Assembly (NCBI GenBank): GCA_028715725.1
Contig: JAQURG010000018.1
Location: 1-64,000 of the forward strand
From: Methylococcales bacterium
Lineage (GTDB): Bacteria > Pseudomonadota > Gammaproteobacteria > Methylococcales > Methylomonadaceae
Reading direction: 5' to 3'
DNA length: 64,000 nt
Under the pieces are notes generated by a model that ran no database searches, was not told where the DNA came from, and saw only the letters and a list, made by a program, of their open reading frames with translations. Made by a program: the position numbers and the translations under genes. Shown here one piece after another: positions 50,104 through 59,946 of the stretch (position 1 is its first letter; every line of letters starts with the position of its first letter).

Positions 50104-50528
50104 GAAGGAAACACGGCCGCAGAAAGCCTATGGGCGAAATCAACGTCGTTCCTTATATTGACGTAACGCTGGTGTTGCTCATTATTTTTATGATAACCAC
50201 GCCGATGTTGCAGACAGGCGTGGAAGTTGATCTTCCGCAGGCTGAATCTGCTATGGTGGAACAGAAAGAGGGTGAGCCGCCTATTGTTATCTCAATCAAG
50301 GAGCAGGGCGAATACTATATTAATGTCGATGGTCAGAATGACGAGCTGATAGCGCCTGAAGCAATCAATGATCGGGTGGCGGTTGTATTAAGCAACAAGC
50401 CAGCAACACAAGTTTTGATTAGCGCAGATAAAGGCGTGGATTATGGGACAGTCGTTACGGTAATGGCCGCACTGAAAAACGCCGGTGTGCCTACTGTGGG
50501 GTTAATGACCAAGCCTGAAGAACAATAG
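50100..50528 (+). CDS. tolR: Tol-Pal system protein TolR
   Basis: A 142-residue ExbD/TolR-family protein: a short basic N-terminus, one transmembrane helix (residues ~18-38) carrying the proton-conducting Asp in VVPYIDVTLVLLIIF, and a periplasmic domain. It partners TolQ at the inner membrane. tolA follows six bases after its stop. Confidence 0.95.
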   Translation: MRRKHGRRKPMGEINVVPYIDVTLVLLIIFMITTPMLQTGVEVDLPQAESAMVEQKEGEPPIVISIKEQGEYYINVDGQNDELIAPEAINDRVAVVLSNKPATQVLISADKGVDYGTVVTVMAALKNAGVPTVGLMTKPEEQ

Positions 50529-50534
50529 ATTTAG

Positions 50535-52340
50535 ATGGATAGTCAAAAAAGATTTTTGTGGCCGCTCATTTTAGCCTTAGGGTTACACCTGACACTGTTG
50601 GGCTTATTTGTCTTAAGTGCATTATATAAAACGACGGAACCGGAACCAAAGCCTATTCCGGAAATTATTCATGCGACAATGATCGATACGGCTAGCTTAC
50701 AGGCAGAAGCAGCGGCTGTAAAGAAAGCTAAAGAAGCAAAAAAGCAGGCTGCGGAAGCCAAAGAAAAGGCCGAAACCGAGGCAAAGCAAGCTGAGCTTGA
50801 AAAAGCGAGAAAAGAAGCAGAAGCGGCAGAACAAGCTAAAGAAGAAGCAGTCAGACAATCGAAGGTCGAGGCGGCAGAACAAGCCAAGGCTGAGGCCGCT
50901 AGACAGGCAAAAGCTGAGGCGGCAGAACAAGCCAAGCTAGAAGCAGCCAGACAGATAAAAGCGGAAGTAGCCGAGCAAGCCAAGCTAGAAGCGGCTGCAA
51001 AGGCTAAAGAAGAAGCTGCCAGACAGGCAAAAGCGGAAGCAGCCGAGCAGGCCAAGGCTGAAGCAGCTAGACAGGCAAAAGCGGAAGCCGCTGCACAAGC
51101 AAAGGTCGAAGCGGCGAGACAAGCCAAAGCTGAGGCGGCAGAACAAGCCAAGCTAGAAGCAGCCAGACAGACAAAAGCGGAAGCAGTCGAGCAAACCAGG
51201 CTAGAAGCGGCTGCAAAGGCTAAAGAAGAAGCGGCCAGACAGGCAAAAGCGGAAGCAGCCGAGCAAGCTAAGGCTGAAGCAGCTAGACAGGCAAAAGCAG
51301 AAGCCGCTGCACAAGCAAAGGTCGAAGCGGCGAGACAAGCCAAAGCGGAAGCGGCTGCAAAGGCTAAAGAAGAAGCGGCCAGACAGGCAAAAGCGGAAGC
51401 AGCCGAGCAAGCTAAGGCTGAAGCAGCTAGACAGGCAAAAGCAGAAGCCGCTGCACAAGCCAAGGCCGAAGCTGCCAGACAAGCCAAAGCTGAGGCGGTA
51501 GAACAAGCCAAGCTAGAGGCCGCGAGACAAGCCAAAGCGGAAGCGTCTGCAAAGGCTAAAGAAGAAGCCGCTAGACAGGCAAAAGCTGAGGCTGCTGCAC
51601 AAGCCAAGACTGAAGCTGCCAGACAAGCCAAAGCTGAGGCGGCAGAACAAGCCAAGCTAGAGGCCGCGAGACAAGCCAAAGCGGAAGCGTCTGCAAAGGC
51701 TAAAGAAGAAGCCGCTAGACAGGCAAAAACTGAGGCTGCTGCACAAGCCAAGGCTGAAGCTGCCAGACAAGCCAAAGCTGAGGCGGCAGAACAAGCCAAG
51801 CTAGAGGCCGCGAGACAGGCAAAAGCAGAAGCCGCTGCAAATGCTAAAGAAGAAGCCGCCAGACAGGCAAAAGCCGAGGCTGCCGCACAAGCCAAGGCCG
51901 AAGCCGCGAAGCAGGCAAAAGCGGAAGCGGCTGCAAAGGCTAAAGCAGAAGCCGCTGCAAAAGCCAAGGCAGAAGCTGAGGCGGCTGAAAAAGCAGAAGC
52001 CGAAGCTGCGGCACAAGCTAAAGCGGAAGCTGCCAAAGCCAGAATAGCAGCACAGCGGTCAGAAGCAGAGCAGGCGAAACTTGCCATCAAACAAAAAGTA
52101 AATCGAAGCTGGATCCGCCCTGTCTCTGCTACGACAGGTTTAAAGTGTACAATTCGGGTCAGATTGATGTCCGATGGTACAGTAATAGATGCCGAAGTTG
52201 TTTCCAGTAGCGGCGATGAAATTTTTGACAGATCGGCAGAGAATGCGGTTAACAAGGCATCGCCACTGCCAGTGCCTAAAGATAAAGAGCTGTTTGCCAG
52301 AGAATTTAGATCGTTTCAGTTTTTGTTCAACCCAAAATAA
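50535..52340 (+). CDS. tolA: Tol-Pal system protein TolA with an extra-long repeat domain
   Basis: A 601-residue protein, much longer than the 421 residues of E. coli TolA. Residues ~9-30 form the single inner-membrane helix. Residues ~55-505 are an Ala/Lys/Glu/Gln-rich helix spanning the periplasm, built of 8-residue units such as AARQAKAE. Residues ~510-601 form the globular domain III (NRSWIRPVSATTGLKC and the VVSSSGDEIFDRSAENAV region) that contacts TolB/Pal and is used by colicins and filamentous phage in E. coli. At the DNA level the 24-base units are nested in 144-base repeats. A long open frame on the opposite strand is a by-product of the repeat. Confidence 0.94.
   Translation: MDSQKRFLWPLILALGLHLTLLGLFVLSALYKTTEPEPKPIPEIIHATMIDTASLQAEAAAVKKAKEAKKQAAEAKEKAETEAKQAELEKARKEAEAAEQAKEEAVRQSKVEAAEQAKAEAARQAKAEAAEQAKLEAARQIKAEVAEQAKLEAAAKAKEEAARQAKAEAAEQAKAEAARQAKAEAAAQAKVEAARQAKAEAAEQAKLEAARQTKAEAVEQTRLEAAAKAKEEAARQAKAEAAEQAKAEAARQAKAEAAAQAKVEAARQAKAEAAAKAKEEAARQAKAEAAEQAKAEAARQAKAEAAAQAKAEAARQAKAEAVEQAKLEAARQAKAEASAKAKEEAARQAKAEAAAQAKTEAARQAKAEAAEQAKLEAARQAKAEASAKAKEEAARQAKTEAAAQAKAEAARQAKAEAAEQAKLEAARQAKAEAAANAKEEAARQAKAEAAAQAKAEAAKQAKAEAAAKAKAEAAAKAKAEAEAAEKAEAEAAAQAKAEAAKARIAAQRSEAEQAKLAIKQKVNRSWIRPVSATTGLKCTIRVRLMSDGTVIDAEVVSSSGDEIFDRSAENAVNKASPLPVPKDKELFAREFRSFQFLFNPK
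50700..52050 (+). repeat. Nested tandem repeats within tolA (24-bp units, 144-bp blocks)
   Basis: The landmark GCGGCTGCAAAGGCTAAAG or close variants recur at 50991, 51207, 51351, 51543, 51687 and 51831. The spacings are 216, 144, 192, 144 and 144 bases, all multiples of 24. This is a tandem array of 8-codon units with larger 144-bp duplications nested in it; neighbouring blocks are nearly identical, which suggests recent slippage or unequal recombination. Confidence 0.88.
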
Positions 52341-52487
52341 TCAATATGTGCCTTTACATGATATTGTTTTTAAGGTAGAAAACATGGTTATCTTTCAGTG
52401 ACCCAAAGTATAAAAATGTCAGCATTCAGTTGTAGCCGTTAATAATGTGATGACGTCGATTTTTTAGTGCAAGCAGTAGAGGTGTGA

Positions 52488-53768
52488 GTGAATTTTTTTA
52501 GAAAAATCTTATTAATTGTGCTGTTTGGTTTTATGGCGCCAGTAAGCCATGCAGCGCTCACTATTGAAATTACCGAAGGTGTTGAAAGTGCGGTGCCTGT
52601 TGCCATCGTTCCATTCGCCTCACAGGGTTCGCCGGTTAATATTAGCTCTGTGGTAAATGCCGACCTGGGACGTAGCGGTTATTTTAAAATGATGGATGAG
52701 CAAGGCATGCCGAGCAGGCCGAGCACGGCAGCGGAAGTCAACTTTAAAGACTGGCAGGGGCTTGGGCAGAATTATCTGGTAATCGGGCAGGTTTCAGAAA
52801 CTGGCGGCGGTCAATATAATGTTCAATTTCAATTGCTTGATGTATTTAAAGGAGAGCAGCTGTTAGGCTACCGAATGACTTCTTCTGCAGCGGATTTACG
52901 CAGAACGGCACATCATATCAGTGATCTTATCTTTGAGAAATTAACCGGTAAAAAAGGTGTTTTCAGCGGCCGGATTGCTTATATCACTACAGACAATCAG
53001 GGTAATAAACAACAGTTGCATCAACTACAGGTTGCTGACGCGGATGGCTTTAATCCTCAAACTGTAGCATCGTCCGTTGAACCGCTGATGTCTCCTTCCT
53101 GGTCTCCTGACGGCAAGAAAATGGCTTATGTATCCTTTGAGAAAAAATCAGCGGCTATTTATGTACAGACACTGGCTACAGGAGAGAGAGCGCGCATAGC
53201 TGAATTCCGAGGGATCAATGGCGCTCCAGCCTGGTCACCGGACGGCACGAGATTGGCGTTAACCTTGTCCAAAGATGGAAGTCCTGATATTTATATTCTG
53301 AGTCTGGCGTCGCGTTCATTGACCAAGCTGACCCGGAGTTTCGCTATTGATACCGAACCTGCCTGGTCTCCTGATGGCAGTAACATTGTTTTTACTTCAG
53401 ACAGAGGCGGTAATCCGCAACTTTATATGGTTCCGAGCCAAGGCGGACAGGAAAAGAGACTGACCTTTTCCGGCGATTATAATGCCGGAGCCAGTTTTTC
53501 CCCGGATGGGAAAAACATCGCTATGGTGCATGGAAATGGCAATGACTACCGTATTGCCGTTATGGATCTGGCAACCAAGACTGTTAATGTATTAACCGGC
53601 GGCCGATCTGACGAATCTCCAAGTTTCGCCCCGAATGGCACGATGATTTTGTATGCTTCAAAAAAAGGGCGTACAGGTTACTTATCGGCAGTGTCTTTAG
53701 ATGGTAAAATGCAGCAAAAGCTGGTTTTTAATAGTGGTGAAGTGCGTGAGCCCTCATGGGCGCCGTAA
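52488..53768 (+). CDS. tolB: Tol-Pal system beta-propeller protein TolB
   Basis: A 426-residue periplasmic protein starting at GTG 52488 after AGAGG. A signal peptide ends near residue 23 (APVSHAALT). Residues ~24-160 form the N-terminal alpha/beta domain, then a six-bladed propeller built on repeats with (P/S)xWSPDGK ([71 protein letters not shown]). TolB links TolA and Pal. The 147-base gap from tolA contains no recognised gene. Confidence 0.95.
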   Translation: MNFFRKILLIVLFGFMAPVSHAALTIEITEGVESAVPVAIVPFASQGSPVNISSVVNADLGRSGYFKMMDEQGMPSRPSTAAEVNFKDWQGLGQNYLVIGQVSETGGGQYNVQFQLLDVFKGEQLLGYRMTSSAADLRRTAHHISDLIFEKLTGKKGVFSGRIAYITTDNQGNKQQLHQLQVADADGFNPQTVASSVEPLMSPSWSPDGKKMAYVSFEKKSAAIYVQTLATGERARIAEFRGINGAPAWSPDGTRLALTLSKDGSPDIYILSLASRSLTKLTRSFAIDTEPAWSPDGSNIVFTSDRGGNPQLYMVPSQGGQEKRLTFSGDYNAGASFSPDGKNIAMVHGNGNDYRIAVMDLATKTVNVLTGGRSDESPSFAPNGTMILYASKKGRTGYLSAVSLDGKMQQKLVFNSGEVREPSWAP

Positions 53769-53824
53769 TTTTTAGGCTTAAACACACTATTTTTATAGTT
53801 TGTACTTACAATTGGAAATTGAAG

Positions 53825-54424
53825 ATGAGATTGAATAAAACACTATTGGCCTTGACTATAAGCGCGCTGGTGTTGTCGGCTTGCAGTGATACGGATGAAC
53901 AAGACGCCGGTCTTACTGATGGCAGTCAAAACGCAGCCAGCGGTATCAATGATGCTTCTACCAGTGGTTTAAATAATGCGTCCGGCATAAGCGGCTCGGA
54001 AATGAATGGTTCAGGTATGGGCGGAATGTCAGGTAGTGGCGACTATGCAAGTACTTTAGGCCCGGAATTTAATGATCCGAATAACCCGCTCTCCAAGCGA
54101 ACCGTTTATTTTATGCTGGACAGCAGTGAAATTATGCCGGATTTTATTCCGGTCATTAAGGCTCATGCCCAATATCTGATTGCAAATCCAGGGCAACGCA
54201 TCACTCTGGAAGGTAATGCTGATGAGCGTGGCTCTCGTGAGTATAACATTGCCCTGGGTGAACAGCGTGCAAAGTCAATAGCCAGCATGATGAAAGTTCA
54301 GGGTGTCTCTGAAAACCAGCTGGAAATTGTCAGTTATGGTGAAGAAAAGCCTGTAGTGTTCGGCAGTGATGAGTCTTCCTGGGAGAAAAACCGTCGTGTT
54401 GAGCTGGTTTATCAACCTAGGTAA
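53825..54424 (+). CDS. pal: Peptidoglycan-associated lipoprotein Pal
   Basis: A 199-residue outer-membrane lipoprotein. The ATG at 53825 gives a proper signal and lipobox (LVLSAC, Cys near residue 21); an upstream frame from within the tolB end is not used. A Gly/Ser/Asn-rich linker of unusual length (residues ~30-75) leads to the OmpA-like domain with NADERGSREYNIALGEQRA, which binds meso-diaminopimelate in peptidoglycan. It lies between tolB and cpoB in the standard order. Confidence 0.95.
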   Translation: MRLNKTLLALTISALVLSACSDTDEQDAGLTDGSQNAASGINDASTSGLNNASGISGSEMNGSGMGGMSGSGDYASTLGPEFNDPNNPLSKRTVYFMLDSSEIMPDFIPVIKAHAQYLIANPGQRITLEGNADERGSREYNIALGEQRAKSIASMMKVQGVSENQLEIVSYGEEKPVVFGSDESSWEKNRRVELVYQPR

Positions 54425-54428
54425 ATAA

Positions 54429-55331
54429 ATGAAAAAAACATGCCTTGTTATATTGCTATCTGCTTGCAGCAGTGTTTATGCCGAATTGCCGGTTGTTATC
54501 GATAATTCATCATACCCGTCATCGGCGGTGCCGGCCAGTACGGCTAATTCGCCATCGACAAACACTTTGTATGAAATGATGGGGCGCCTGGAGCAGTTGC
54601 AAGCGGAAGTGCAAAAACTTACCGGCAAGGTGGATGAGCAGGCCTATCGCATCGACGAGTTGAAAAAACACCAGAGCACCATGTACTCTGATTTTGATGA
54701 GCGTTTGCAAAGCATCGAAAATAAGACGGCTGGCGCTGCCCAGTCTGGTGTTGAAAGCCCGGCGGCGGAGCCAGCCATGTCAGGTGACTCGGGAGCCCAA
54801 TCGGGCCAATCTTCCGCTCCGGCTGAAAAACCCGAATCTGCCAATGAGTCTGCTCCAGTTGGCAAACCTGAATCTGCCGATGAACCGACTCCTTCTGCCA
54901 AGCAGGCCGAGACTCCCAAAGTCAGTGCTGCGGTGCAAGCCTCAGGCCCTGAAAAGGCAGAGTATCAGCAAGCTTACAATGAGCTTAGAAGCGGACATAC
55001 CGATCAATCCATACAGCAATTCAAGGCCTACCTGAACAAGTATCCGACAGGCGCATACGCCAATAATGCACAATATTGGCTGGGTGAGGCGTTCAGGGTG
55101 AATAAGGATAAGGAGGCCGCGCGCAAGGCTTTTAATGACGTTATCGAAAAATACCCAAACGGTGCAAAAGTGCCTGATGCCATATTGAAGTTGGGTTATA
55201 TAGAAGTGGAACAAAACAATACGGCAAAAGCGCGTGAATATTTAAACCGTGTGACTACCGACTATCCCAATTCACCTGCGGCGCTGCTGGCGGCAAAAAA
55301 ACTGCTTAAGCTTGATCAAGTCAAAAACTGA
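54429..55331 (+). CDS. cpoB: Cell division coordinator CpoB (YbgF)
   Basis: A 300-residue periplasmic protein: signal peptide (cleavage near residue 19), a coiled coil at ~35-80 (RLEQLQAEVQKLTGKVDEQ), a Ser/Pro/Glu linker with KPESANE-like repeats at ~95-165, and tetratricopeptide repeats from ~175 (EYQQAYNELRSGHTDQSIQQF). CpoB coordinates peptidoglycan synthesis and Tol-Pal-driven constriction. The gene begins four bases after pal and is followed by queE after two bases. Confidence 0.92.
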   Translation: MKKTCLVILLSACSSVYAELPVVIDNSSYPSSAVPASTANSPSTNTLYEMMGRLEQLQAEVQKLTGKVDEQAYRIDELKKHQSTMYSDFDERLQSIENKTAGAAQSGVESPAAEPAMSGDSGAQSGQSSAPAEKPESANESAPVGKPESADEPTPSAKQAETPKVSAAVQASGPEKAEYQQAYNELRSGHTDQSIQQFKAYLNKYPTGAYANNAQYWLGEAFRVNKDKEAARKAFNDVIEKYPNGAKVPDAILKLGYIEVEQNNTAKAREYLNRVTTDYPNSPAALLAAKKLLKLDQVKN

Positions 55332-55333
55332 TT

Positions 55334-55975
55334 GTGAGTTTGTTACGCATCACTGAAATTTTTCATTCCCTGCAAGGTGAATCCAATACAGTGGGAATCC
55401 CCACTGTATTTATCAGGCTCACCGGCTGCCCATTAAGGTGTGTTTATTGTGATACTGCTTATGCTTTTACAGGCGGGAAAAAAGTCGAGATTGCAGAAAT
55501 CATTGTCCAGGCAGAACAATACGATACCCGATATATCACCATAACAGGCGGCGAGCCTCTGGCGCAGCCGGCCTGCCTTGCCTTGATTACCCGATTGCTA
55601 GAGAAAGATTTTATTGTTTCTCTGGAAACCAGCGGCGCAATTGATGTATCTGCGGTAGATCCGCGCGCTATCAAAGTGATGGATCTTAAAACACCGAGTT
55701 CAGGTGAATTGAGCAAAAACCTGTATCAAAATCTTCATCATCTCAACCCTAAGGATCAGGTCAAATTTGTTATCGGCAGCGATGAAGACTACGAGTGGTC
55801 GAAGGCAATTTTAACTCAACATAAGTTGGCTGAACGCTGTCATATTTTGTTCTCACCGGTCATGGGACAGCAGAACCCCACCAGGCTTGCCGAAAAAATT
55901 CTTCAGGACAGACTGCCTGTCCGTTTTCAAATTCAATTACATAAATTGCTTTGGAATGATGCCCAAGGCAAATAA
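55334..55975 (+). CDS. queE: 7-carboxy-7-deazaguanine synthase QueE
   Basis: A 213-residue radical-SAM enzyme, starting at GTG 55334. The substrate loop FHSLQGESNTVGIPTVFIRL and the cluster motif GCPLRCVYCDT (Cx3Cx2C) near residue 32 identify it, with ITGGEPL near residue 71. It forms the deazapurine ring of queuosine from carboxytetrahydropterin. It is tied to queC, the next step, six bases downstream. The order cpoB-queE-queC is as in Pseudomonas. Confidence 0.95.
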   Translation: MSLLRITEIFHSLQGESNTVGIPTVFIRLTGCPLRCVYCDTAYAFTGGKKVEIAEIIVQAEQYDTRYITITGGEPLAQPACLALITRLLEKDFIVSLETSGAIDVSAVDPRAIKVMDLKTPSSGELSKNLYQNLHHLNPKDQVKFVIGSDEDYEWSKAILTQHKLAERCHILFSPVMGQQNPTRLAEKILQDRLPVRFQIQLHKLLWNDAQGK

Positions 55976-55981
55976 AGGCAC

Positions 55982-56674
55982 ATGCAAAAAAGAGCTATTG
56001 TTCTTCTGTCAGGCGGATTAGATTCCATTACCGTACTCGCTCTTGCGAAACAACAAGGATACCAGTGTTATGCCTTGAGTTTTGATTATGGCCAGCGGCA
56101 CAATGCCGAACTGGTGGCGGCCGCACAGATAGCTTCAGACTATCAGGTTGAAGAACATAAAATTATCAAACTTGGGTTAGGTTCGATCGGCGGTTCTGCG
56201 CTCACTGATGAGCATATCGCAGTGCCTGATACGCTCCAGGCCGGGATACCGGTCACTTATGTGCCGGCAAGAAATACTATTTTTCTGTCCTTTGCATTAG
56301 GCTGGGCGGAAGTGTTAAAGCTGCACGACATCTTCATTGGCGTTAATGCCATTGATTACTCCGGCTATCCGGATTGCCGTCCTGAATTCATCAAGGCCTT
56401 TCAGAATCTGGCTAATTTAGCGACCAAAGCAGGCGTAGAAGGTGAACATTTCACAATCCATACGCCCTTGATTTCGTTGAGCAAGGCTGACATCATAAAA
56501 CAGGGTGTCGCATTGGGCGTGGACTATCAACGCACCGTTTCCTGTTATTCCGCCGATGAACAGGGCCGTGCCTGCGGCGTATGTGATGCTTGCCGTTTAA
56601 GAAAAGCCGGATTTACTGAAGCCGACATAGCCGACACAACGCGCTATAAGCTGACTTCAAAGTATCAGCGATGA
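55982..56674 (+). CDS. queC: 7-cyano-7-deazaguanine synthase QueC
   Basis: A 230-residue ATP-dependent nitrile-forming enzyme (PreQ0 synthase). The PP-loop [11 protein letters not shown] lies at residues ~7-17, [10 protein letters not shown] near 94 and the zinc-binding C-terminal cysteines in [21 protein letters not shown] near residue 187. It turns the QueE product into preQ0 on the way to queuosine in tRNA. Last gene of the long plus-strand run. Confidence 0.96.
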   Translation: MQKRAIVLLSGGLDSITVLALAKQQGYQCYALSFDYGQRHNAELVAAAQIASDYQVEEHKIIKLGLGSIGGSALTDEHIAVPDTLQAGIPVTYVPARNTIFLSFALGWAEVLKLHDIFIGVNAIDYSGYPDCRPEFIKAFQNLANLATKAGVEGEHFTIHTPLISLSKADIIKQGVALGVDYQRTVSCYSADEQGRACGVCDACRLRKAGFTEADIADTTRYKLTSKYQR

Positions 56675-56719
56675 TCGAAAGTGACAGTAATGTAGAGAGA
56701 CTTTAATCTCGACAAGGGT

Positions 56720-56735
56720 GGCTAAAGCCGCTCCC
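56720..56735 (+). repeat. Half REP-like element downstream of queC
   Basis: GGCTAAAGCCGCTCCC is the right arm of the palindrome found after ruvB (48937-48954), again following a gene end. It lies in the 85-base gap between the convergent queC and rimI genes. A separate palindromic stretch, GCAGGCTTCCTTGCCTG, follows. Confidence 0.5.
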
Positions 56736-56759
56736 GCGCAGGCTTCCTTGCCTGAAGCG

Positions 56760-57299
56760 CTAGAATAACTGTAATGCCAGCATTAGCGCATCTTCGCGGC
56801 CATTTTCAGCCGGGTAATAGCCTTTTCTGATGCCTATCTCATTAAAGCCTACATCCTCATAAAGCGCGATAGCAGCCGTATTCGTGGGCCTGACTTCCAG
56901 AAAAACTGTTTCCGCTCTCCCCCGGGCGACCTCGATCAGGTGTTCGAGCATTTTACGGCCTACCCCTTGTTTCTGCTCAGCAGGGTCCACAGAAATATTA
57001 AGTATATGCGCTTCTCCGACCGCTATTGAAAGCAGGCTATAGCCTAGCACTTTACCTTGAAACTCACATACCCAACAGCTGTAACCAGCCTTAAAGCAAT
57101 CAGTGAAAATGTCTTCTTCCCACGGAAATTGATAGTTTTTTCTTTCTATTTCCAGCACAGTGTGTAAATCGGCATGCGTCATTGTTCTAAGGCGTAGCAA
57201 ATCTCTTTTTTCTACGGACTCTGGAAATACTTTGGCATAAAATTCCGTATCGGCATCATAAACTACCATTTTTTTTATTTTGTCTAGCAAGCCACGCAT
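56760..57299 (-). CDS. rimI: Ribosomal-protein-alanine N-acetyltransferase RimI (GNAT family)
   Basis: A 179-residue acetyltransferase. After an N-terminal extension of about 37 residues with no counterpart in the ~150-residue family standard, the GNAT fold is complete: LNISVDPAEQKQGVGRKML with the acetyl-CoA pyrophosphate loop near residue 102, and the VRPTNTAAIALYEDVGF helix near 140. RimI acetylates the N-terminus of S18. Both an RimI-like role and another GNAT protein are possible; the neighbouring uracil-DNA glycosylase gene, 2 bases upstream, is a frequent rimI partner. Confidence 0.87.
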   Translation of the reverse strand: MRGLLDKIKKMVVYDADTEFYAKVFPESVEKRDLLRLRTMTHADLHTVLEIERKNYQFPWEEDIFTDCFKAGYSCWVCEFQGKVLGYSLLSIAVGEAHILNISVDPAEQKQGVGRKMLEHLIEVARGRAETVFLEVRPTNTAAIALYEDVGFNEIGIRKGYYPAENGREDALMLALQLF

Positions 57300-57301
57300 A
57301 A

Positions 57302-58003
57302 TTAACCTTTATTTTCTTTCATTATTTGCACTGCATATATTAAATCCTGCCAGGCTTTGCGCTTCTCAGTCAAGGACCGTAGCAAATACGCGGGATGATA
57401 GACGACAACCACCGGCGTATTATTGAAAGTATGTATCTTACCTCTTAGCCGGGACAAGGGTTCATCCGTTTTTAATAAAGTTTGTGCCGCAATACGCCCT
57501 ATAGCCAGAATGATTTTAGGCTGGATCAACTTCTGTTGCCGCTGTAGATAAACGTTACAGCTTTCAGCTTCATCGGCACGGGGATCACGGTTATTGGGCG
57601 GTCTGCACTTGAGTATGTTGGTAATAAATACTTCTTCCCGGTTCAGGCCTATAGCTCGTAACATTTCTGTTAACAGCAGTCCTGCGTTACCGACAAAAGG
57701 CAAACCTCGCTCATCTTCATGCTGTCCAGGCGCTTCACCGATCAGCATCCAGTCAGCCTGTTTATTGCCTGAGCCAAATACCGTTTGGGTGCGTGTTGTA
57801 CATAAAGCGCATTTTGTGCAGTTTGCGACTTCCGCTTGCAGCGCATCCCAACGATCCGCTAAAGCGGCGGTTTCCGGTTCAGCGCTGTCATTAACAACTT
57901 CAGACAATAACGATGGCTCACTATGTGTCGAAGTTCTGGTCAGCCAGACATCAATGCCCATCGCTTCAAGATACTGCAAGCGAAGATCGTTATCCAAAAT
58001 CAA
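57302..58003 (-). CDS. Family 4 uracil-DNA glycosylase (Fe-S)
   Basis: A 233-residue DNA repair enzyme. The four cluster cysteines are in CTKCALC near residue 57 and in ILKCRPPNNRDPRADEAESC near residue 140; the catalytic GEAPGQHEDERGLPFVGNAG motif lies near residue 88, and the family motif HPAYLLR near residue 204. The first ~45 residues are variable and likely a flexible lead. It removes uracil from DNA. The gene overlaps none but lies two bases upstream of rimI. Confidence 0.92.
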   Translation of the reverse strand: MILDNDLRLQYLEAMGIDVWLTRTSTHSEPSLLSEVVNDSAEPETAALADRWDALQAEVANCTKCALCTTRTQTVFGSGNKQADWMLIGEAPGQHEDERGLPFVGNAGLLLTEMLRAIGLNREEVFITNILKCRPPNNRDPRADEAESCNVYLQRQQKLIQPKIILAIGRIAAQTLLKTDEPLSRLRGKIHTFNNTPVVVVYHPAYLLRSLTEKRKAWQDLIYAVQIMKENKG

Positions 58004-58109
58004 ACTCCAGACATGTAAAGATCAGATTGTAGAGGATGAACTCTTTTGCGCATCGGCAGCTGAATCCATCTCCTGCAAAGTTTAAAAATCAGCCGCATAT
58101 GATAACGAA

Positions 58110-59654
58110 CTAAACATCCCCTTTCTGAGGATGTCTGCGTTGATCGGGGCTATGCAGCTTGTTGACTGCATTGATATAGGCTTTGGCGGAAGCGATGACT
58201 ATGTCGGTATCAGCTCCCAAGCCATTAACAATCCGGCCTGCTTTTTCCAGACGCACGGTCACTTCGCCTTGGGCATCGGTGCCATTGGTAATATTATTGA
58301 CCGAATACAGCTCTAACGTGGCGTTGGACTTGACCAGCTTTTCAATGGCTTTCAAGCTGGCATCCACAGCGCCGCCGCCATCAGAACTGCCCATGACTTC
58401 CCTGTTGTCTATCCGCAAGGTGATTTTTGCGTTAGGGATTTCTCCGGTTTCCGAGCACACTTGCAAGGAGATAAGTTTGACATACTCATCTTCTGCCTCA
58501 AAACCGGCTTCTGAAATCAGTGCCTGTAAATCTTCATCAAAGATTTCGTGCTTTTTGTCAGCCAATTGTTTAAATCGCAAAAAAGCATCATTTAATTCTT
58601 CTTCCGAGGTGAACTCAAAGCCCAATGCAGTGATTCGGCTTTTGAAGGCATTTCTGCCTGAATGCTTGCCCAGCACCATACGGTTAGCGGTCCAGCCTAC
58701 GTCTTCGGCACGCATGATTTCGTAAGTTTCGCGGCTTTTTAATACGCCATCCTGATGAATTCCGGCTTCATGAGCAAAAGCATTTGCGCCGACGATAGCC
58801 TTATTGGGCTGCACAGGAAATCCGGTGATGGAAGAAACCAGTTTTGAGCAGGTTAAAATTTCGCGGGTATCTATACGAGTTTGGCAACTGAATACATCAT
58901 GCCGGGTACGAACAGCCATCACGACTTCTTCCAGCGAGGCGTTACCGGCGCGTTCGCCCAAACCGTTAATGGTGCATTCAACCTGGCGAGCGCCATTGAT
59001 GACTGCCGATAAGGAATTGGCGACCGCCAGCCCCAAATCATTATGGCAATGCACGGAAAAAATCGCTTTATCTGAATTGGGTATGCGGCTAATCAGGTTG
59101 GCAATGGTCGCGCCAAATTGCTGAGGAACACTGTAACCGACAGTATCGGGTATATTCAGCGTAGTAGCGCCAGCATCAATGACCGCTTCAAGTATCCGGC
59201 ACAGGAAGTCTTCTTCGGAGCGACCGGCATCTTCAGGCGAAAATTCCACATCATCGGTATATTGTCGGGCGCGTTTAACGGCTTTAACCGCATGGTCGAT
59301 AACTTGCTCCGGCGTCATTTGCAATTTCATTCGCATATGTATCGGCGACGTGGCGATAAAGGTATGAATCCGTGAGCGACTAGCGCCTTTAAGTGCATCG
59401 CCTGCGCGGTCTATATCTTTCTCCAAAGCTCTGGCCAGGCCGCAGACAGTGCTGTCCTTGATAACATTGGCGACGGCCTGAACGGATTCAAAATCGCCCG
59501 GGCTGGCGGCAGGAAAACCCGCCTCAATGACGTCAACCTTTAACCGTTCCAGGGCTTTTGCAATTCGGATCTTCTCATCCCGCGTCATCGAAGCGCCGGG
59601 GCTTTGTTCGCCATCACGCAAGGTCGTATCAAATATAATCAATTGGTCTTTCAT
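58110..59654 (-). CDS. leuA: 2-isopropylmalate synthase LeuA
   Basis: A 514-residue enzyme condensing acetyl-CoA with 2-ketoisovalerate, the first leucine step. The catalytic barrel begins with [16 protein letters not shown] (metal Asp), has the metal HCHNDLG near residue 200 and [14 protein letters not shown] near residue 225, and ends with the regulatory ACT-like LeuA dimer domain (residues ~390-510), through which leucine feedback-inhibits. The length is that of the classic long LeuA. It is a single gene; the ~290 bases upstream hold an AT-rich promoter (TATAAT on the minus strand near 59,745) but no recognisable leader peptide. Confidence 0.96.
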   Translation of the reverse strand: MKDQLIIFDTTLRDGEQSPGASMTRDEKIRIAKALERLKVDVIEAGFPAASPGDFESVQAVANVIKDSTVCGLARALEKDIDRAGDALKGASRSRIHTFIATSPIHMRMKLQMTPEQVIDHAVKAVKRARQYTDDVEFSPEDAGRSEEDFLCRILEAVIDAGATTLNIPDTVGYSVPQQFGATIANLISRIPNSDKAIFSVHCHNDLGLAVANSLSAVINGARQVECTINGLGERAGNASLEEVVMAVRTRHDVFSCQTRIDTREILTCSKLVSSITGFPVQPNKAIVGANAFAHEAGIHQDGVLKSRETYEIMRAEDVGWTANRMVLGKHSGRNAFKSRITALGFEFTSEEELNDAFLRFKQLADKKHEIFDEDLQALISEAGFEAEDEYVKLISLQVCSETGEIPNAKITLRIDNREVMGSSDGGGAVDASLKAIEKLVKSNATLELYSVNNITNGTDAQGEVTVRLEKAGRIVNGLGADTDIVIASAKAYINAVNKLHSPDQRRHPQKGDV

Positions 59655-59946
59655 AAAAACTCCATTCTCGGCAATTGCTCCTGCATTGCTCTACCGCCTG
59701 CATCCGTGCAGTCGATAATATCAACTGTTGGGTTGATATAAATTATAAGGTGGGATATAACAAACGAATGAATGAAAAAGATATGTGCCCGTCAGGGCAG
59801 CAGTCTTAAAGAAAGGCATAACAACCAGGCACGCAAATTTGCTTCAGCAGACATTGCGCCGGTATCAATATTTTCGAAATGCGGGATGTATTGAATTATC
59901 ATGGCAAACGACTATACCGGAATGATGATGTCCTCTCAAGCAGATT

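Noticed and set aside
50669-52255. A 528-codon open frame on the minus strand opposite tolA, Ala/Ser/Phe/Cys-rich.
   Set aside because: It is a by-product of the Ala/Lys/Gln/Glu repeat codons, which create no stops in this antisense frame; composition is repetitive and no family is matched. The plus-strand TolA is clearly the real gene.
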